From NCBI GenBank assembly GCA_023052935.1, contig CM041298.1, positions 50,357,313 to 50,421,312 on the forward strand: DNA of 64,000 nt, given 5' to 3'. Below the pieces are notes generated by a model, which was not told where the DNA came from, searched no databases, and worked only from the letters and a program-made list of their open reading frames with translations. This stretch comes from Piezodorus guildinii. Lineage: Eukaryota > Arthropoda > Insecta > Hemiptera > Pentatomidae. Shown here one piece after another: positions 22,762-33,483 of the stretch. Both the position numbers and the translations under genes were made by a program. Position 1 is the first letter of the stretch. Each line of letters opens with the position of its first letter.

Positions 22762-22904
22762 ATCTCTAGATACTTCTTTCTTGGTTTTCTGTTCCATATC
22801 ATATTTCACAGTCTTTGTGAATTTTTTTTAGTTCTATTATTCTTGAAAGAGAATACTATAAAATAATATTATAGCTATTTTTTCTTTTTGTTAGTTATCA
22901 AATG

Positions 22905-23280
22905 AGTTCAAATTTTACATCTAGCTGTTTTCAATTAAAGATAATTTAGAGGAAGAAAATTTTAAACGTCTGACTATTTCAATCAGAATGAAACCCACTT
23001 CATATTAAAGGGCTTTAAATTTTACATCTATACAGCGAGTTTAATCAAATTTTTTTATAGCCCATTTAACAGAGTTTTTAATTAGAGATATACCAAGCAT
23101 TTGGACCTTTTTGCGATTTTTTGAGTCGTCGGTTTTCGTGAAAAAATACAGACACACCGAGGATTTTGCCATGGCTTCATCATTTTGAGCACAAGAGACC
23201 CTAGGACGTGTAATTCCAAATCGAAAATTTTCACGATCCCGATTCTTTCCCTTACTAATAGGTAAGTGAATGTAAAAAAA
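22905..23280 (-). repeat. Dispersed repeat R, copy 5, reverse
   Basis: Diverged reverse copy: CAGCGAGTTTAATCAAAT, GAGACCCTAGGACGTGTAAT, TAATAGGTAAGTGAATG. The middle is shortened. Confidence 0.72.
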
Positions 23281-23846
23281 GAGAGAACATGGAAGTGAGT
23301 GGGAGGATGGATATAATATTATATTATAAAGATTAATATTTCTCATATTTCCTCGGTATATTAATGGTAGGTATGTATATTTGACTTCTTTTTTTTTTTT
23401 TAATCCTCCTTATTTTTAATTTACAACATACAGGCAAGGTATATTTTTAGGTAAACAACAGTGTATATAATCCAGATACTGTTGTAATCTATATTGGTAA
23501 AACAAAAGTGTATGTTCAATCTAGAGTAACAACGGATTGTTTAAGCTACACTGACTGCCTTTGTAGTTGCTTGACGAAACGTCAGGTCCAGATATTCTCC
23601 GGTTGAAATTGCGCCGAAACAATTCTGATATTCAATTTCGATTCCACTTAATATTAAAAGGTATCATCAGAGATAAGGTGAATAATAATTAGATATGTTT
23701 GCTAATCCGGTTAACTCATCGTCTTAACGTATAAGTATAATCAATCAAATAATTTAAAAAAAAAAATCCTGAACTCGTATGTAGATCAAAGAATTATGCA
23801 AGAAGCTTAAATTACGATTTATTATTATCATTACATTCGCTTAGCT
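23281..23846. other. No gene recognised
   Basis: AT-rich. It contains TTGACGAAACGTCAGGTCC near 23570, a motif like those in inverted-repeat elements, but no partner arm was found. Confidence 0.4.
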
Positions 23847-23862
23847 ATGTATAAAATATATT

Positions 23863-24160
23863 ATATAGAAGCACGTGGCTGAGTGGCTAGCGTGCTAGTC
23901 TCCCACGCTAAAGGTTGGGAGTTCGAATCCTAGTCCCGGAGGGTCTTTTTCAAGCATTTAATAAATGGGGATTCACTCACAGCCTCTCCCCCGGACATGT
24001 GAGACCCATCAGCCAACTGGTGGCCACTCAAGAAATTAGACGAGGGAGTGATGACCCTACCCTATAAAATACATCGAGAAACGTGAGTGTAATCCTCCCA
24101 GGTTACACCCCGAGACCAAGGGCCTTCACGGCTTGTCGCGCCACTGGAAGAAGAAGAAGA
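23863..24160 (+). mobile_element. SINE family 2, full-length
   Basis: Flanked by a 16-bp duplication ATGTATAAAATATATT (23847-23862 and 24161-24176). The tRNA-related head has an A box-like TGGCTGAGTGG and a B box-like GAGTTCGAATCC, with a long variable region as in Ser/Leu tRNAs. The tail is (GAA)n. It is inserted in repeat R. RNA polymerase III transcription and LINE-dependent retroposition are inferred from family knowledge. Confidence 0.9.
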
Positions 24161-24240
24161 ATGTATAAAATATATTGAGACTTTGAAAATTTTCTAATTC
24201 TAGTTTGCACTGGAAATACACGTTTCACGGCCAATTAAAT

Positions 24241-24468
24241 CTCCCGCACTCACTTTAACTTTTTTAAACATTTATTTAGTAAAAACAAAAATTACATTGA
24301 ACATCTATTTTACTACTACTACCGCTACTAACAGAATAATAAGTAGGTATGAAATAATTCATGACTGGATGTGGACTGCCTCTAAGTAGGAAAAAGGTGG
24401 GGTATTTATAAATTGTCAGGAGAATAGTGCTGAGCTTAAGGATTCTTCTGTGGAGGGTTTCCACAATT
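24241..24468 (-). other. Unidentified insertion in R, probably a LINE 3' end
   Basis: Absent from other R copies. On the minus strand it ends in AATAAATGTTTAAAAAAG, which looks like a polyadenylated 3' end. Coding is not recognisable. Confidence 0.4.
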
Positions 24469-24716
24469 GTCCCCTGGATTCAAGTAAAAGGTCCCAGAAA
24501 ACGTATGTGTATGTAAGTCCAACTCGAAAACGTTCCAAAAAACTGAAATTTCATATTTTAGAAGTGTACAGCCTGAGACGGTGCAGCAACTTTTACATAA
24601 AATCGACAAACCAGACGAGCCACTTTATATCAAGCATTTTTCAACTTTTTACGATTTTATCAATTACGGTTTTGGTTAAACACAATATATCGATGTTAAA
24701 TTTAATGTGATGTAAC

Positions 24717-25245
24717 CCTCACACGAGACTGAAACGACAAGAAACTGCTCGAAGATACCGATTACTACAACACTTACTAGACAAACGTTCAAAACTTCCA
24801 GTATATTACAAAAAATTCATTTACATCACTATTACCAGACCTATATGGACATATGGAATCGAGCTTTGGGGCTCTACTAAACCATCTAATTCCTCCCGCT
24901 TACAATCCTTAGAATCCAAAATCTTGAATGCCCTTATTTTTTCACAAATCAACTCCTCCATAATGACCTAAACATCCCATTTGTTGCAGAAATAGCCCGT
25001 GATAGATACACCTCTTTTCATTCTAAACTCCCTGCCCACACAAACCCACTTGTCCGTAATTTATCTTCCTTAGATATCCCTCCGAGACGATTGAAAAGAA
25101 GGTGGCCTGGGGACCTACTGCCTTAAAATAGTGAAGTGCTACGACTCGGTAGTTCTTTCTCAAGACATTTTCATGACTTTTCTTCATACTGCATATTTAG
25201 TCATTGTGCTGTTTAATACAGTTGTAAATTACAATAAATGAAAAA
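24717..25245 (+). mobile_element. LINE A2, 5'-truncated, in R
   Basis: The coding C-terminus starts inside HTRLKRQETARRYRLLQH and continues to TYGIELWGSTKPSNSS, a frameshift, and PPRRLKRRWPGDLLP. The 3' UTR ends GTTGTAAATTACAATAAATG plus A's. Flanking ATGTGATGTA / ATGTTATATA may be a decayed duplication. Confidence 0.8.
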
Positions 25246-25611
25246 ATGTTATATAGGTTTCAATATGATTGAAATAGTCTGACAGGGTCTGAAGCACAAT
25301 ATTTTTATTTTCTTCTTCTAAATATCTTTTATGCAGATTCCAAAAAAATAACCATATCATTTTATTATTGTTGATAAAAAAAAAAAATAATAATAATAAA
25401 AAAAAGGCTAAATATACAAGTTGAACGAATTTGATAACCAACTAAAGTAGAAAAGAGCAAACATATTTTTTATCAGAATTTTTTTTTCCCTACATAAGAA
25501 TAGTATTATTAATGTTTATTATATACTATTAGAAATCTAGCGTTTAGAAAAAAAAATCTTATCTAAAAAAACTATCTGTAAAGAGATGAATAGGGCATAA
25601 ACTTAACGTAA

Positions 25612-25862
25612 CTTTAACCTACTGCGGCTAATCGAATGATACTACCGTGGGAGTCCTATATTTTGCCTATCCAGGTTCATCTTTAACGAGTACCTGATAT
25701 CGCAAAGGTCCAGGAACCCCGATTTATGTACTCTCCGAAAGACGGCATGACCAAGAATTGTTTACTCCCATTAAAAGATCCTAGTCCACCTGCCAAATTT
25801 GAACCCGTGACCTTCAGCAAAGTAGGCTTTTATGCTAGCCACTGCACCATAGGTGACCCCCG
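25612..25862 (-). mobile_element. SINE family 3, reverse
   Basis: The reverse complement begins GGGGTCACCTATGGTGCAGT and GGCTAGCAT, with a B box-like GGTTCAAATTT. The body has the TGGGAGTAAACAATTC, GTACTCGTTAAAGATGAACC and TAGCCGCAGT blocks shared with the 48.4 and 55.8 kb copies. Confidence 0.75.
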
Positions 25863-25956
25863 TAATTACCTTAATTATATTGTTATTTCTTTTAATCTTA
25901 AGCGTATATTTCCAACGAAACTGAATATGATACTTCAAACTTTGTTTTATAGTTCT

Positions 25957-26433
25957 CCTTCCCTCTATCCGCTGACAATATTTCTTAGGATCATATCTTT
26001 ACCAAACAATCAACTCCCAGCTACCTCCCTATATCCACATACTTCTGCAATTTAAATCGTCAGTCCACTCCCTCCAAACAAGATCGCGCCATTCCGTCCT
26101 TTATATTCCTACCCATAGAACAACAACTTTTGATCATTCCTTTATTGTCCGCTCCACTACTCTCTGGAATTCGTTACCTACTCATATCCACCGCGCTTCT
26201 TCCCTCCCATCATTCAAGTCCCAGCTATTCCAGTACCTACTGTCATCCCAAACAGACGCTCAATAAAATATTTCAAATCAAATATCAATTTAAAAAGAAA
26301 ATTTATTATTTATTGTTCATATTTTTATATGGATCAATTATTATGAATCGGTTTCAATGTTTAGTTTTGTTTAACTCTTATATCCGCCACCCTTCTTTCC
26401 TACCATCATTTAAGTCCCAGCTATTCCAGTACT
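25957..26433 (+). mobile_element. LINE C' fragment without tail, duplicated 3' edge
   Basis: Flanked by AACTTTGTTTTATAGTTCT (25938-25956 and 26434-26452), a 19-bp duplication. The body is nearly identical to 19.58-19.77 kb. It has no A or AAT tail. The stretch CATCATTCAAGTCCCAGCTA, ending TTCCAGTAC, occurs at 26206-26235 and again, slightly diverged, at 26404-26432 at the very end. Coding is broken by stops. Confidence 0.72.
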
Positions 26434-26782
26434 AACTTTGTTTTATAGTTCTTAGATTGATTTCAACAACCGAGGTAAATGAAAGTCGTGTGTTGCCTGC
26501 ACCGATTTTTTAGTATGTTTATATTTCCTTACATAGATAATTTTCTCATGTAAAAACATCAAAACCTATATTTATTTTACGTCTAACTTTATGTAGATGA
26601 TTAGGCAGGTTTTGGAAGAGAGTATTGGAAAGATTTGATTGGACTTTGTTCGTGGAAACTAAACTAGGGGAATGAAGTGTATTCAAATGAGTGGGTGCTA
26701 GTGAGATAAGGAGAAAAGGTCAGGGCTCAACGTCACAGAAGCTATTACCCCCAGAAGGGCTTCATCCCTTGTAAATCTATGA

Positions 26783-27300
26783 AATAGTAAGCGAAAGTAT
26801 TTCCATCGTGGAAGTTTTAGGATTCAATTTTTCAAGGGAAATGCGTGTTTTATGTGTGGTCCTCTTAGTCGAAACAACCAAGTCTTCTAAACTCTTGTGC
26901 GTGGTACGTCTATCTCAAATACCAAAGGTCGTTCCATACTAAAATTTCATATTTAATATACATATGCCATAGTTGTTACATTAAGGTTTACAACTTCTTT
27001 TTTTTTTAATTTTTTTTTTTATTGAAATTTACAACTGTACAAAAAATACATCAAGTAAATATGCTGTAATGTTATAACACATGGAATGAAACTGAAGAGA
27101 AACTGCCCATTGACGGCACTCTTTGGTAGTGAGTCTAAACAAGAAGGTCTCGAGGTCATTTTCTTTTCAGACGCCTCGGAGGATTATCAGGAATGGAAGA
27201 GTTTTTCATTGAGGGTGTGATACCTGGTACGGGCCGGTTTACAACTTAAATTACTTACAAGTGCCGCTATATACTGTCAATTTAACAAATTTCTTTATAA
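26783..27300 (+). repeat. Dispersed repeat R, copy 7
   Basis: Diverged copy (TATGAAATAGTAAGCGAAAG, GGGAAATGCGTGTTTTATG), interrupted at 26997-27235 by a LINE A2 end, then fading. Confidence 0.65.
26997..27235 (-). mobile_element. LINE A2 3' end, reverse
   Basis: A 239-bp insertion with a 12-bp duplication GGTTTACAACTT (26985-26996 and 27236-27247). The reverse strand carries the A2 3' UTR, a T-run that is the A tail on the other strand, and the last codons (PDNPPRRLKRK type). Confidence 0.85.
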
Positions 27301-27309
27301 TTTTATTCA

Positions 27310-28200
27310 AATCTACTTAACGATTTTTAAATAACACAATTCGTCTCTCTCTTCAATTGTTTTACCATGTTTTTTCACAATATTATAATCTCTAAATACT
27401 TCTTTCTTCTTCATTATCTCTTGTTTTACTAAATAACTATTTAGGGAAATCAGGATTGGTCTGGATTCATCATTTATTTTCTTCCCGAGTCTAAAACAGT
27501 TGTTGATTATATCTTTCGTTAAATTGATCTCAACGCTTGATAAAACCGATTCTACAACATCCACCACATTTTCGACACTGGAATCCTCTTTTTCTGGTAC
27601 ATTAAACATTATTATATTATTTTTTCTTTCCGTTCTCACGAGATATTTTATTCTTTCTATCAACTGATGATTTTCTTTTTCAAGTTCATCTGTTTTGTTT
27701 TTTGCATCTTTAAGTTCAGATGTAATATTCTCTAAGAACGTGTAAACTTTTTCCATAGCTTCTTTAATTAATTTAGTTTCATTATTATTATTCCGGATTT
27801 CCGTTAATATTGATTGGAGCGCGACAGATTCAGATTCTTTTTGCCTATTATATTGATTTATTACAGTATATTAACAGTGAATTAATGGCTTGTTCTCTGA
27901 AGATTCTAAATCAGTAATCTCTCAAAATTGAAGCAGATAAGATGAATGTGCTGTAAAGATGGTTCACTCACCGGTGACGTATTCAACGTGCTTGGACGGG
28001 TAACTTTCAGCGGTTTCAGTAGATCAAAAATTAGATCAATCTGTGCACGGAAACTTCTTTTTTCTAATAAAAAGTTAAAGTTCGCACGAAAATACACAAC
28101 TGACACAAATTTTAACACAATCGGACTAGATTTAACCACTAAAAAAACACTCTAAACGTGAGCTCGATTTAAACCTCACCACGGTCAACAGTTGACTCTC
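27310..28200 (-). mobile_element. LINE D: 5' UTR plus ORF1, reverse
   Basis: An apparent 5' end near 28200 (AGTCAACTGTTGACCGTGG on the minus strand), a leader to about 27850, and ORF1 to 27313. No ORF2 or tail follows, so the piece is cut at its 3' side. That is unusual for LINE debris, which normally loses the 5' end. Confidence 0.65.
27313..27846 (-). pseudogene. LINE D ORF1, coiled coil plus RRM-like domain
   Basis: Open from about 27846 down to 27313 on the minus strand; the first in-frame Met is at 27756 (147 codons). A heptad-rich coiled coil (TSELKDAKNKTDELEKENHQ) is followed by ERKNNIIMFNVPE and a CFRLGKK...RPILISL stretch. This layout is common in ORF1 proteins of several insect LINE clades: a trimeric coiled coil plus an RRM-like RNA-binding fold. 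A stop about 30 codons upstream of Met27756 and the absence of ORF2 point to a fragment. The exact clade is uncertain. Confidence 0.7.
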
Positions 28201-28569
28201 CTCTATGAATAAGAAAACTGAACAAGATAAATTATATTTGTCTGGTCTTTTAAGACTTCAATACAAAGATGGATCAGATTTCGAAACGACTATTTTAAAT
28301 CTATAGCTTTAAATATTACAAATATTTGGAAGATTGATAGTTTAGGAGATAGAGAAATAATTGGTGTTTGAAACTGGTTAAGGATAAGTCTTTACGAATG
28401 AATATTGGCAATTAAATCCGAAACAGTGCACGACGAATGACAGAAGACTTTTTGAAGGAAACGGATCTATGAGAAGGTATATAATATACAAGCTTATGGG
28501 TGATCTTGTGTTTGCTGAATGGAAAGAGGAGCATTTGGTAAGCATACTGAGTACATAAGGAGTTTCTTT

Positions 28570-28930
28570 AGATGGATCGGAAAAGACACATCAAGAAGTA
28601 TTGTTGACGGAAAGGGGTATGGGAATGATATAACCTGGACGTGATATTGGCCATCTTGCATATCATTTGTCCCTCCAACTTGTCCAACAATTAATAATAG
28701 TTTGTGAACGCATAGATTATAACGCTTTACCTATCCAATAAGCTCTTCTATCCTGGCCTCAACTTGAGCTCTTATAGAAGCTGAGAATTTTCCGTCAGGA
28801 TTTGCATCAGAATTTGATGTCATTTTTACCTAAACACCTTTAACTTTGTTGACGGGAAGCAGCTTTTTTATAGAATTGATACCAGTCCCATATCCTTTCA
28901 GAACAATTTCCGTCCATTCTAGTCAACCTC
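28570..28930 (-). pseudogene. Unidentified coding-like frame with two TAG stops
   Basis: On the minus strand a single frame runs about 110 codons, broken only by two TAG codons. Readable stretches include EWTEIVLKGYGTGINSIKKL, KMTSNSDANPDGKFSASIRA and GQVGGTNDMQDGQYHVQVI. The composition looks like real protein and unlike the LINEs here. Both stops lie in the context TAGGTAAA. I cannot name the family. It could be a retropseudogene of a host gene, a piece of an unrecognised mobile or viral element, or chance. Confidence 0.35.
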
Positions 28931-29068
28931 CTGAATCACTTCAATTAATATTAATTTCCAAAATTCAACGAAGACACTAGACAAGTATCGAAACAATAAA
29001 AGAATGTCAGAACATTGAAAACTATTGAATAAACAATTAGAAATTTTTTAAACCTTTTTCTTCTTTCT

Positions 29069-29391
29069 CCGGGGAGGAAGGGAGGGAGCGGCGTGGTCTA
29101 GTGGATAGAGCGCTAGTCTGCTGTGCTCCGGGTCCTGGGTTCGAATCCCGGCTGTGGCAGAAACATTATTTATTCTGTTAATTCAGTCGGGGGGCGACCC
29201 TAGGGTATGGAGCCCCTCCTGGGGCAAACGCAGCCTCTATAAAGTGGGTACCCAAATTAATTGGGGAAAAACCTGGCGGCTGAGCGTGATTAAGGCCTAA
29301 TCACCTCATTGCACTGCCGTTGGCCTAGAAACAGTACGAATCTCTATATGTACTGAGCCTTTATGGGTTGTAGTGGTACAGGTTTTTTTTT
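29069..29391 (+). mobile_element. SINE family 1, full-length reference copy
   Basis: Flanked by TTTTTCTTCTTTCT (29055-29068 and 29392-29405). The tRNA-derived head has A box TGGTCTAGTGG and B box GGTTCGAATCC, near-consensus RNA polymerase III promoter elements. The body is shared with the copies at 4.3, 40.7 and 41.0 kb, and it ends GGTACAGG plus T-run. It is inserted into the 3' region of LINE E. Confidence 0.92.
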
Positions 29392-29405
29392 TTTTTCTTC
29401 TTTCT

Positions 29406-30270
29406 GCTTGCTTTGCCTCGGCTCACTTCTTCCATTCTTCTCGGTCCATGACCATACGTTTCATCTGAGCCATTGACTTTCCACGATTGTTTCTTTCCTT
29501 TTCCATGTAGTATTAAAGGTGGTTCGCGGAATACCAACTGGTCTCTTCCCTTCCAGGTACCATTTGACTTTTCCATCTTCCGGCATTCTACATGTATGCT
29601 TGAACCACTTCAATTGACGTGGTTGTTTTTCCCACTACTCGCCTAAGAAATCTCATTTCAGCCGTAGTGATGAGTATTTGTATTGTATTGATGTATTTAT
29701 CCAGAACAGTCCAATGTTCTGCTCTATACATCAGGACTGGGAGAAATATTGTCTTGAATATTACTAATTTTATGTCTCGGGATATATCTTCCTTGCCGAC
29801 TATGGTATTGCTAACTTTGAAGTAGACGTTCATGTTATAACGATGTCCACTTAGTTGTTTCGACTTCCGATTTCCCAATCTAGCTAACCTTCCCGACATA
29901 TTAAAGTTCCTAGGTATTGGTAGGTTTCTAACATGTGTTATTAAAATACGTAAGAAAAGAGCCCCCAGAGTGGTTCTATGGAGAATCAAAATCTATTCCT
30001 AGTATTGGCTCAAATCATACTTTATACTGACGACATTTTGCTCTTTGCGGATTCCCGGGAGAACCTTCAAAAAGCTGTCAGAATGGAGAGAGGAAATACA
30101 GATAAACAGAAAGGGCATGGAGATAAATGCCACCAAAAGCAAGGTGATGCAACACTGAAGAACGATCGAGGAAATAAATGTAACCTGCAATGGAGAGCTG
30201 CTAGATTGTGAATTTTTAAAACCAATGTTACACAATATGGGTAAAACAGCTATCTAAAAAAAAATTAGCA
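29406..30270 (-). mobile_element. LINE E with inverted 5' part
   Basis: 29406-29975 on the minus strand encodes the downstream RT region: VSNTIVGKEDISRDIKLVIF, PVLMYRAEHWTVLDKY and, in another frame, SDETYGHGPRRMEEVSRGK. From about 29978 to 30230 the plus strand encodes the earlier RT segment IILYTDDILLFADSRENLQK, with the usual Y-x-DD. The two halves therefore point in opposite directions, 5' part inverted. This is the signature of twin priming during LINE integration, though a later inversion is possible. The family is RTE-like or related. Confidence 0.7.
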
Positions 30271-30666
30271 AAGCTACTAGTGATATAAATAATATTATGA
30301 GGTAAGAATATTTCTAATTAAAAATGTCTTATAATTAGAGAGTATTTCATCTTATTCGTAATGCACAATTGAAAGCGTGGACCTCACCTCGTTACGAACC
30401 TCGTCTCCTAGAGTTGCTCGTTACCAACTCATTACCCTGAGAGTTCTTTTCAAATGTTTCTCGTTCTTCTTCTTATTTCAATTTCGAAAATGGGACAGTA
30501 GAAACACAAACTTGGAATAAGTATTTCAGGACGAACAATACCAATAGGTCAAGCGTACTTTTTTCGTATATAAACCAGTTTATTCAGTTTCGAATCAAAC
30601 AAGACCGAAAATCGTTGATTCCATATTTAACATGTATTTTAACACTAGTTATACATTAAAAATGCA

Positions 30667-30667
<1 letters not shown>

Positions 30668-30722
<55 letters not shown>
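30668..30722. repeat. (TA)n microsatellite
   Basis: About 55 bp of pure AT dinucleotide. Confidence 0.92.
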
Positions 30723-30723
<1 letters not shown>

Positions 30724-31600
30724 ATTTCATTTATATTACTTTTACATCTTCTTCATCATTCAGTTTAAGCTAAAATTCAATTTTATTTATTAATACTTAA
30801 ATTATATTATTATTTATTTATTTTACTTTATTGATTATTTTTATTATATTCGTGTTTTATTTGTTATTATCAGTTATTTGTTTCTTATTTATTATTATCG
30901 CTAATTTCGTTTATTTTATTTTTATTTGCCTTTATTTTTTACTATTTGTGAATTTTACTCTATTGTTTGTTTTTTTTAGTATTTTGACATCATTTTGGGT
31001 AAATCGTTTTTCTCTTTATTTTGTTTTTTGTAAAGATGTGAGGGCGATAATAACCATCAGCAGTTTTTTGCCCTTAAAATTAAAACAACAACAACGGAAA
31101 AATCGCTCTCCCTTTAACATGGATGTTATGACCCTTGGAGGATTGTGTAATACTCTCATTACCAATGCCGCTTTACATGAATTATACAATTACTAATCCA
31201 GAGTTAGTTCCAAAAGGGAGTTAATTCCGCAGCTTAACTGTGGGTTTTCCCATGAGAGGGGCTACCACTAAAAACAAGTAGCAATGTAATTCAGCAATAA
31301 TGAGCTTAACAGTTACATTGAACGTACTATAATAATGGGGTGTATAAAAAAATTGACTGTTTTATTAAATTCAATATTTCAAAGGACTATAAATATTTTA
31401 ATACTTACCAATACTTGATAATCTCTTTAGAGCATTGTTTAAGTTTGTTTAATCTCATTCAACGTCTTCAAAAAAAATTCTCTGTTTAGTTCAGAGAATA
31501 AACAGTTTCTTGCAAAATTTTCGTATTTTCAAGGCATTGCTGGGGATGAAAAATTCACATCATCTGAAGAAAACCGTTAAATTATTAAATATGAAGGAAA
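30723..31600. other. T-rich low-complexity DNA, no gene
   Basis: 30780-31010 is strongly T-rich; the hydrophobic frame read through it (around 30831) is compositional. 31130-31340 is more complex but unrecognised. Confidence 0.5.
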
Positions 31601-31624
31601 CAATTTCAAGATACAACTTTGAAA

Positions 31625-31945
31625 AAGAAGAAGGGGTCCGGGCGACCATTAATGGATATTGATAGGGTACTGCGAGAAGTTGATTTGACTCAAACCGTCC
31701 ACAATCACTCGCGAACTTGCAAGGGAATGTGGTGTCAAAAGATACTGTTATTCATCATCTACTGTCCATGGGGAAGTTGGAAAAGAGCAGTAGACTGGTA
31801 TCTCAGGAACTTACTACTCAGCACTTTGCTTAGAGGTTAGACATTTGTGAAAATTCTTAAAAACACTACTAATAGGAGATTTTACCGAAATATTTTCACC
31901 TGTGATGAAAGTGAGTTTAATGGCTTGATCGCAGTCAAACTTCTT
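31625..31945 (+). pseudogene. mariner-type transposase relic
   Basis: Read across frameshifts: GRPLMDIDRVLREVD, then RELAREC, then VSKDTVIHHLLSMGKLEKSS, LVSQELTTQHFA, stop, RLDICEN, and FTCDESEF. This order (GRP linker, second HTH, HEL/QEL element, R..ICE, then the first catalytic Asp in the T.DE segment) is diagnostic for mariner transposases. At least two frameshifts and several stops make it dead. Terminal repeats were not found. It is a different subfamily from the 53.0-kb element. Confidence 0.75.
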
Positions 31946-32065
31946 TTCCGGTTGCTGCAAGAGAGTAATTTGAAAAAAAAAATTCATGCTTTGCGTTTTT
32001 TGAAATTCGCAGATGTTATTCATTACTTTCTATCAAAATAATTAGGAAATATATAAATCATTATA

Positions 32066-32366
32066 ATGAAAAAATAGTTCGCTATGCTTTGGAGGACGGA
32101 TTGTACTGGACGGGAGCCATTTTCGACGTGGATCAAGTCTTTGTCCGAGTCTGGTTTACAAACTTTGAGGACTGCTTTACAAACTCCAAAAATTCCTTCC
32201 TCCAACATACTTTTTCATGATCCACCCCTGTCTCACTGACACATCCTTCAAAATAAATCACAATGGACCCATTCACTTCACAGTCTATACAACTGACATC
32301 CCAAACAATCTTAACACTTTCCTTTCTACGTATTCTGATGACACATGTGTGTTTTTTTTTTTAAAT
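32066..32366 (+). mobile_element. LINE A RT fragment, decayed
   Basis: LEDGLYWTGAIFDVDQVFVR corresponds to RT motif A (GAFLDITQAFDR in A1). Further on, FTVYTTDIPNNLNTFLSTYS then DDT corresponds to the YADD motif with Y(S)DD. A segment between them is missing. No 3' end. Confidence 0.7.
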
Positions 32367-32870
32367 TCCTGCATATTTCCTAAATTAGTTACATCACCTT
32401 TTGCAAATCATCTTAATTTTAAGGGGCATCCGATTAATGGCAACCTTCTGCTTTTGAAATAATCGAATAGTAATTTTGTGATAGCGATTGAAATAAATTG
32501 TTAAAGATAATCCAATGTAGTATATATTAGACCCAGACTCTAAGAACCGACCACAATCAACGATAAATTGTACTCAATGAATTACTAAAATTTAGAAATA
32601 AAATAAAGGTAGCTAGAATATAGTAGGTACAATATATTTAGGTACCTACTGTTATATATATATATTTACTATCAGTTCCCACTCACAATTTAGGGTGTCT
32701 GCGCACTGCGTGAGTGATTCTTGATACAAGGCAAGGCTTCGCAAATATTTTTCATTAAGGTAATTTAAAAAAAAATTTCAATGACATCTCAGGGATCCCC
32801 TGGACATCGTATGCGGACTCCAGGGGGTCCGCGAATTAACAGACAATTATTATTATAAGTTTAAAAGTTA

Positions 32871-33483
32871 CCTAGGACTCCATCTTGACAAACGTCTTAC
32901 ATGGAACCCTCACACGAGACTAAAACGACAGGAAACTGCCCGTAGATACCGATTACTACAACACTTACTAGACAAACGTTCAAAACTTCCAATTCACTAC
33001 AAAAAGCTCATTTATATCACTGTCATCAGACCAATCTGGACATATGGAATCGAGCTTTGGGGCTCTACTAAGCCATCTAATTCCTCCCACATCCAATCCT
33101 TACAATCCAAAATCCTTCGCAAAATCCTAAATGCTCCTTATTTCGTCACAAATAAAATCATCCATAACGACCTTAATATCCCATTTGTGGCAGACCTTTC
33201 TCGTACCAGATATACCACTTTTAATTCCAAACTCCCAACTCATATAAACCCTCTTGTCCGCCACCTATCAACCTCGCATATTCCTGACAACCCTCCGAGG
33301 CGATTGAAAAGAAGATGGCCTCGGGATCTACTTACTTAAATAAACATCGAAGTACTACCGCTGGGTAGTTTCTTCACAAGCCTTATACGCCTTTTATTAT
33401 AATTCATCACTTTTACTTATTGTATTTATGTAATATACAGTTGTAAAATTCAATAAAATATAATTTAAAAAAAAAATAATGAT
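32871..33483 (+). mobile_element. LINE A2, young copy with an open C-terminal frame
   Basis: Flanked by an exact 12-bp duplication GTTTAAAAGTTA (32859-32870 and 33484-33495). An uninterrupted frame of about 155 codons from 32872 to the stop at 33337-33339 has no Met, so start-based gene finding misses it. It includes LDKRLTWNPHTRLKRQETAR, RPIWTYGIELWGSTKPSNSS, NAPYFVTNKIIHNDLNIPF and PPRRLKRRWPRDLLT. The 3' UTR and A-rich tail follow. It is the cleanest A2 copy here. Confidence 0.9.

Larger units (their letters stand above)
24161..26510 (+). repeat. Dispersed repeat R, copy 6, split by five insertions
   Basis: R sequence can be followed in pieces: 24161-24240 (GAAATACACGTTTCACGG), 24469-24716 (AGTCCAACTCGAAAACG), 25246-25611, 25863-25956, and the end at 26453-26510 (GAGGTAAATGAAAGTCGTG). 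SINE 2, an unidentified 230-bp piece, LINE A2, SINE 3 and LINE C' fill the gaps. It is one of the oldest layers here. Confidence 0.75.

Noticed and set aside
20773..22809. Several 60-130-codon frames at 20.8-21.0 and 22.4-22.8 kb
   Set aside because: They are both strands of the hAT terminal repeats, rich in GAATAC units, and mirror one another.
23863..23950. tRNA gene
   Set aside because: The tRNA-like head is followed by a SINE body and (GAA)n tail and flanked by a 16-bp duplication. The same holds for heads at 29.1, 40.7, 41.0, 48.4 and 55.8 kb.
30831..31196. Membrane-protein-like frame
   Set aside because: Leu/Phe/Ile richness comes from a T-rich low-complexity tract; no coherent domain.
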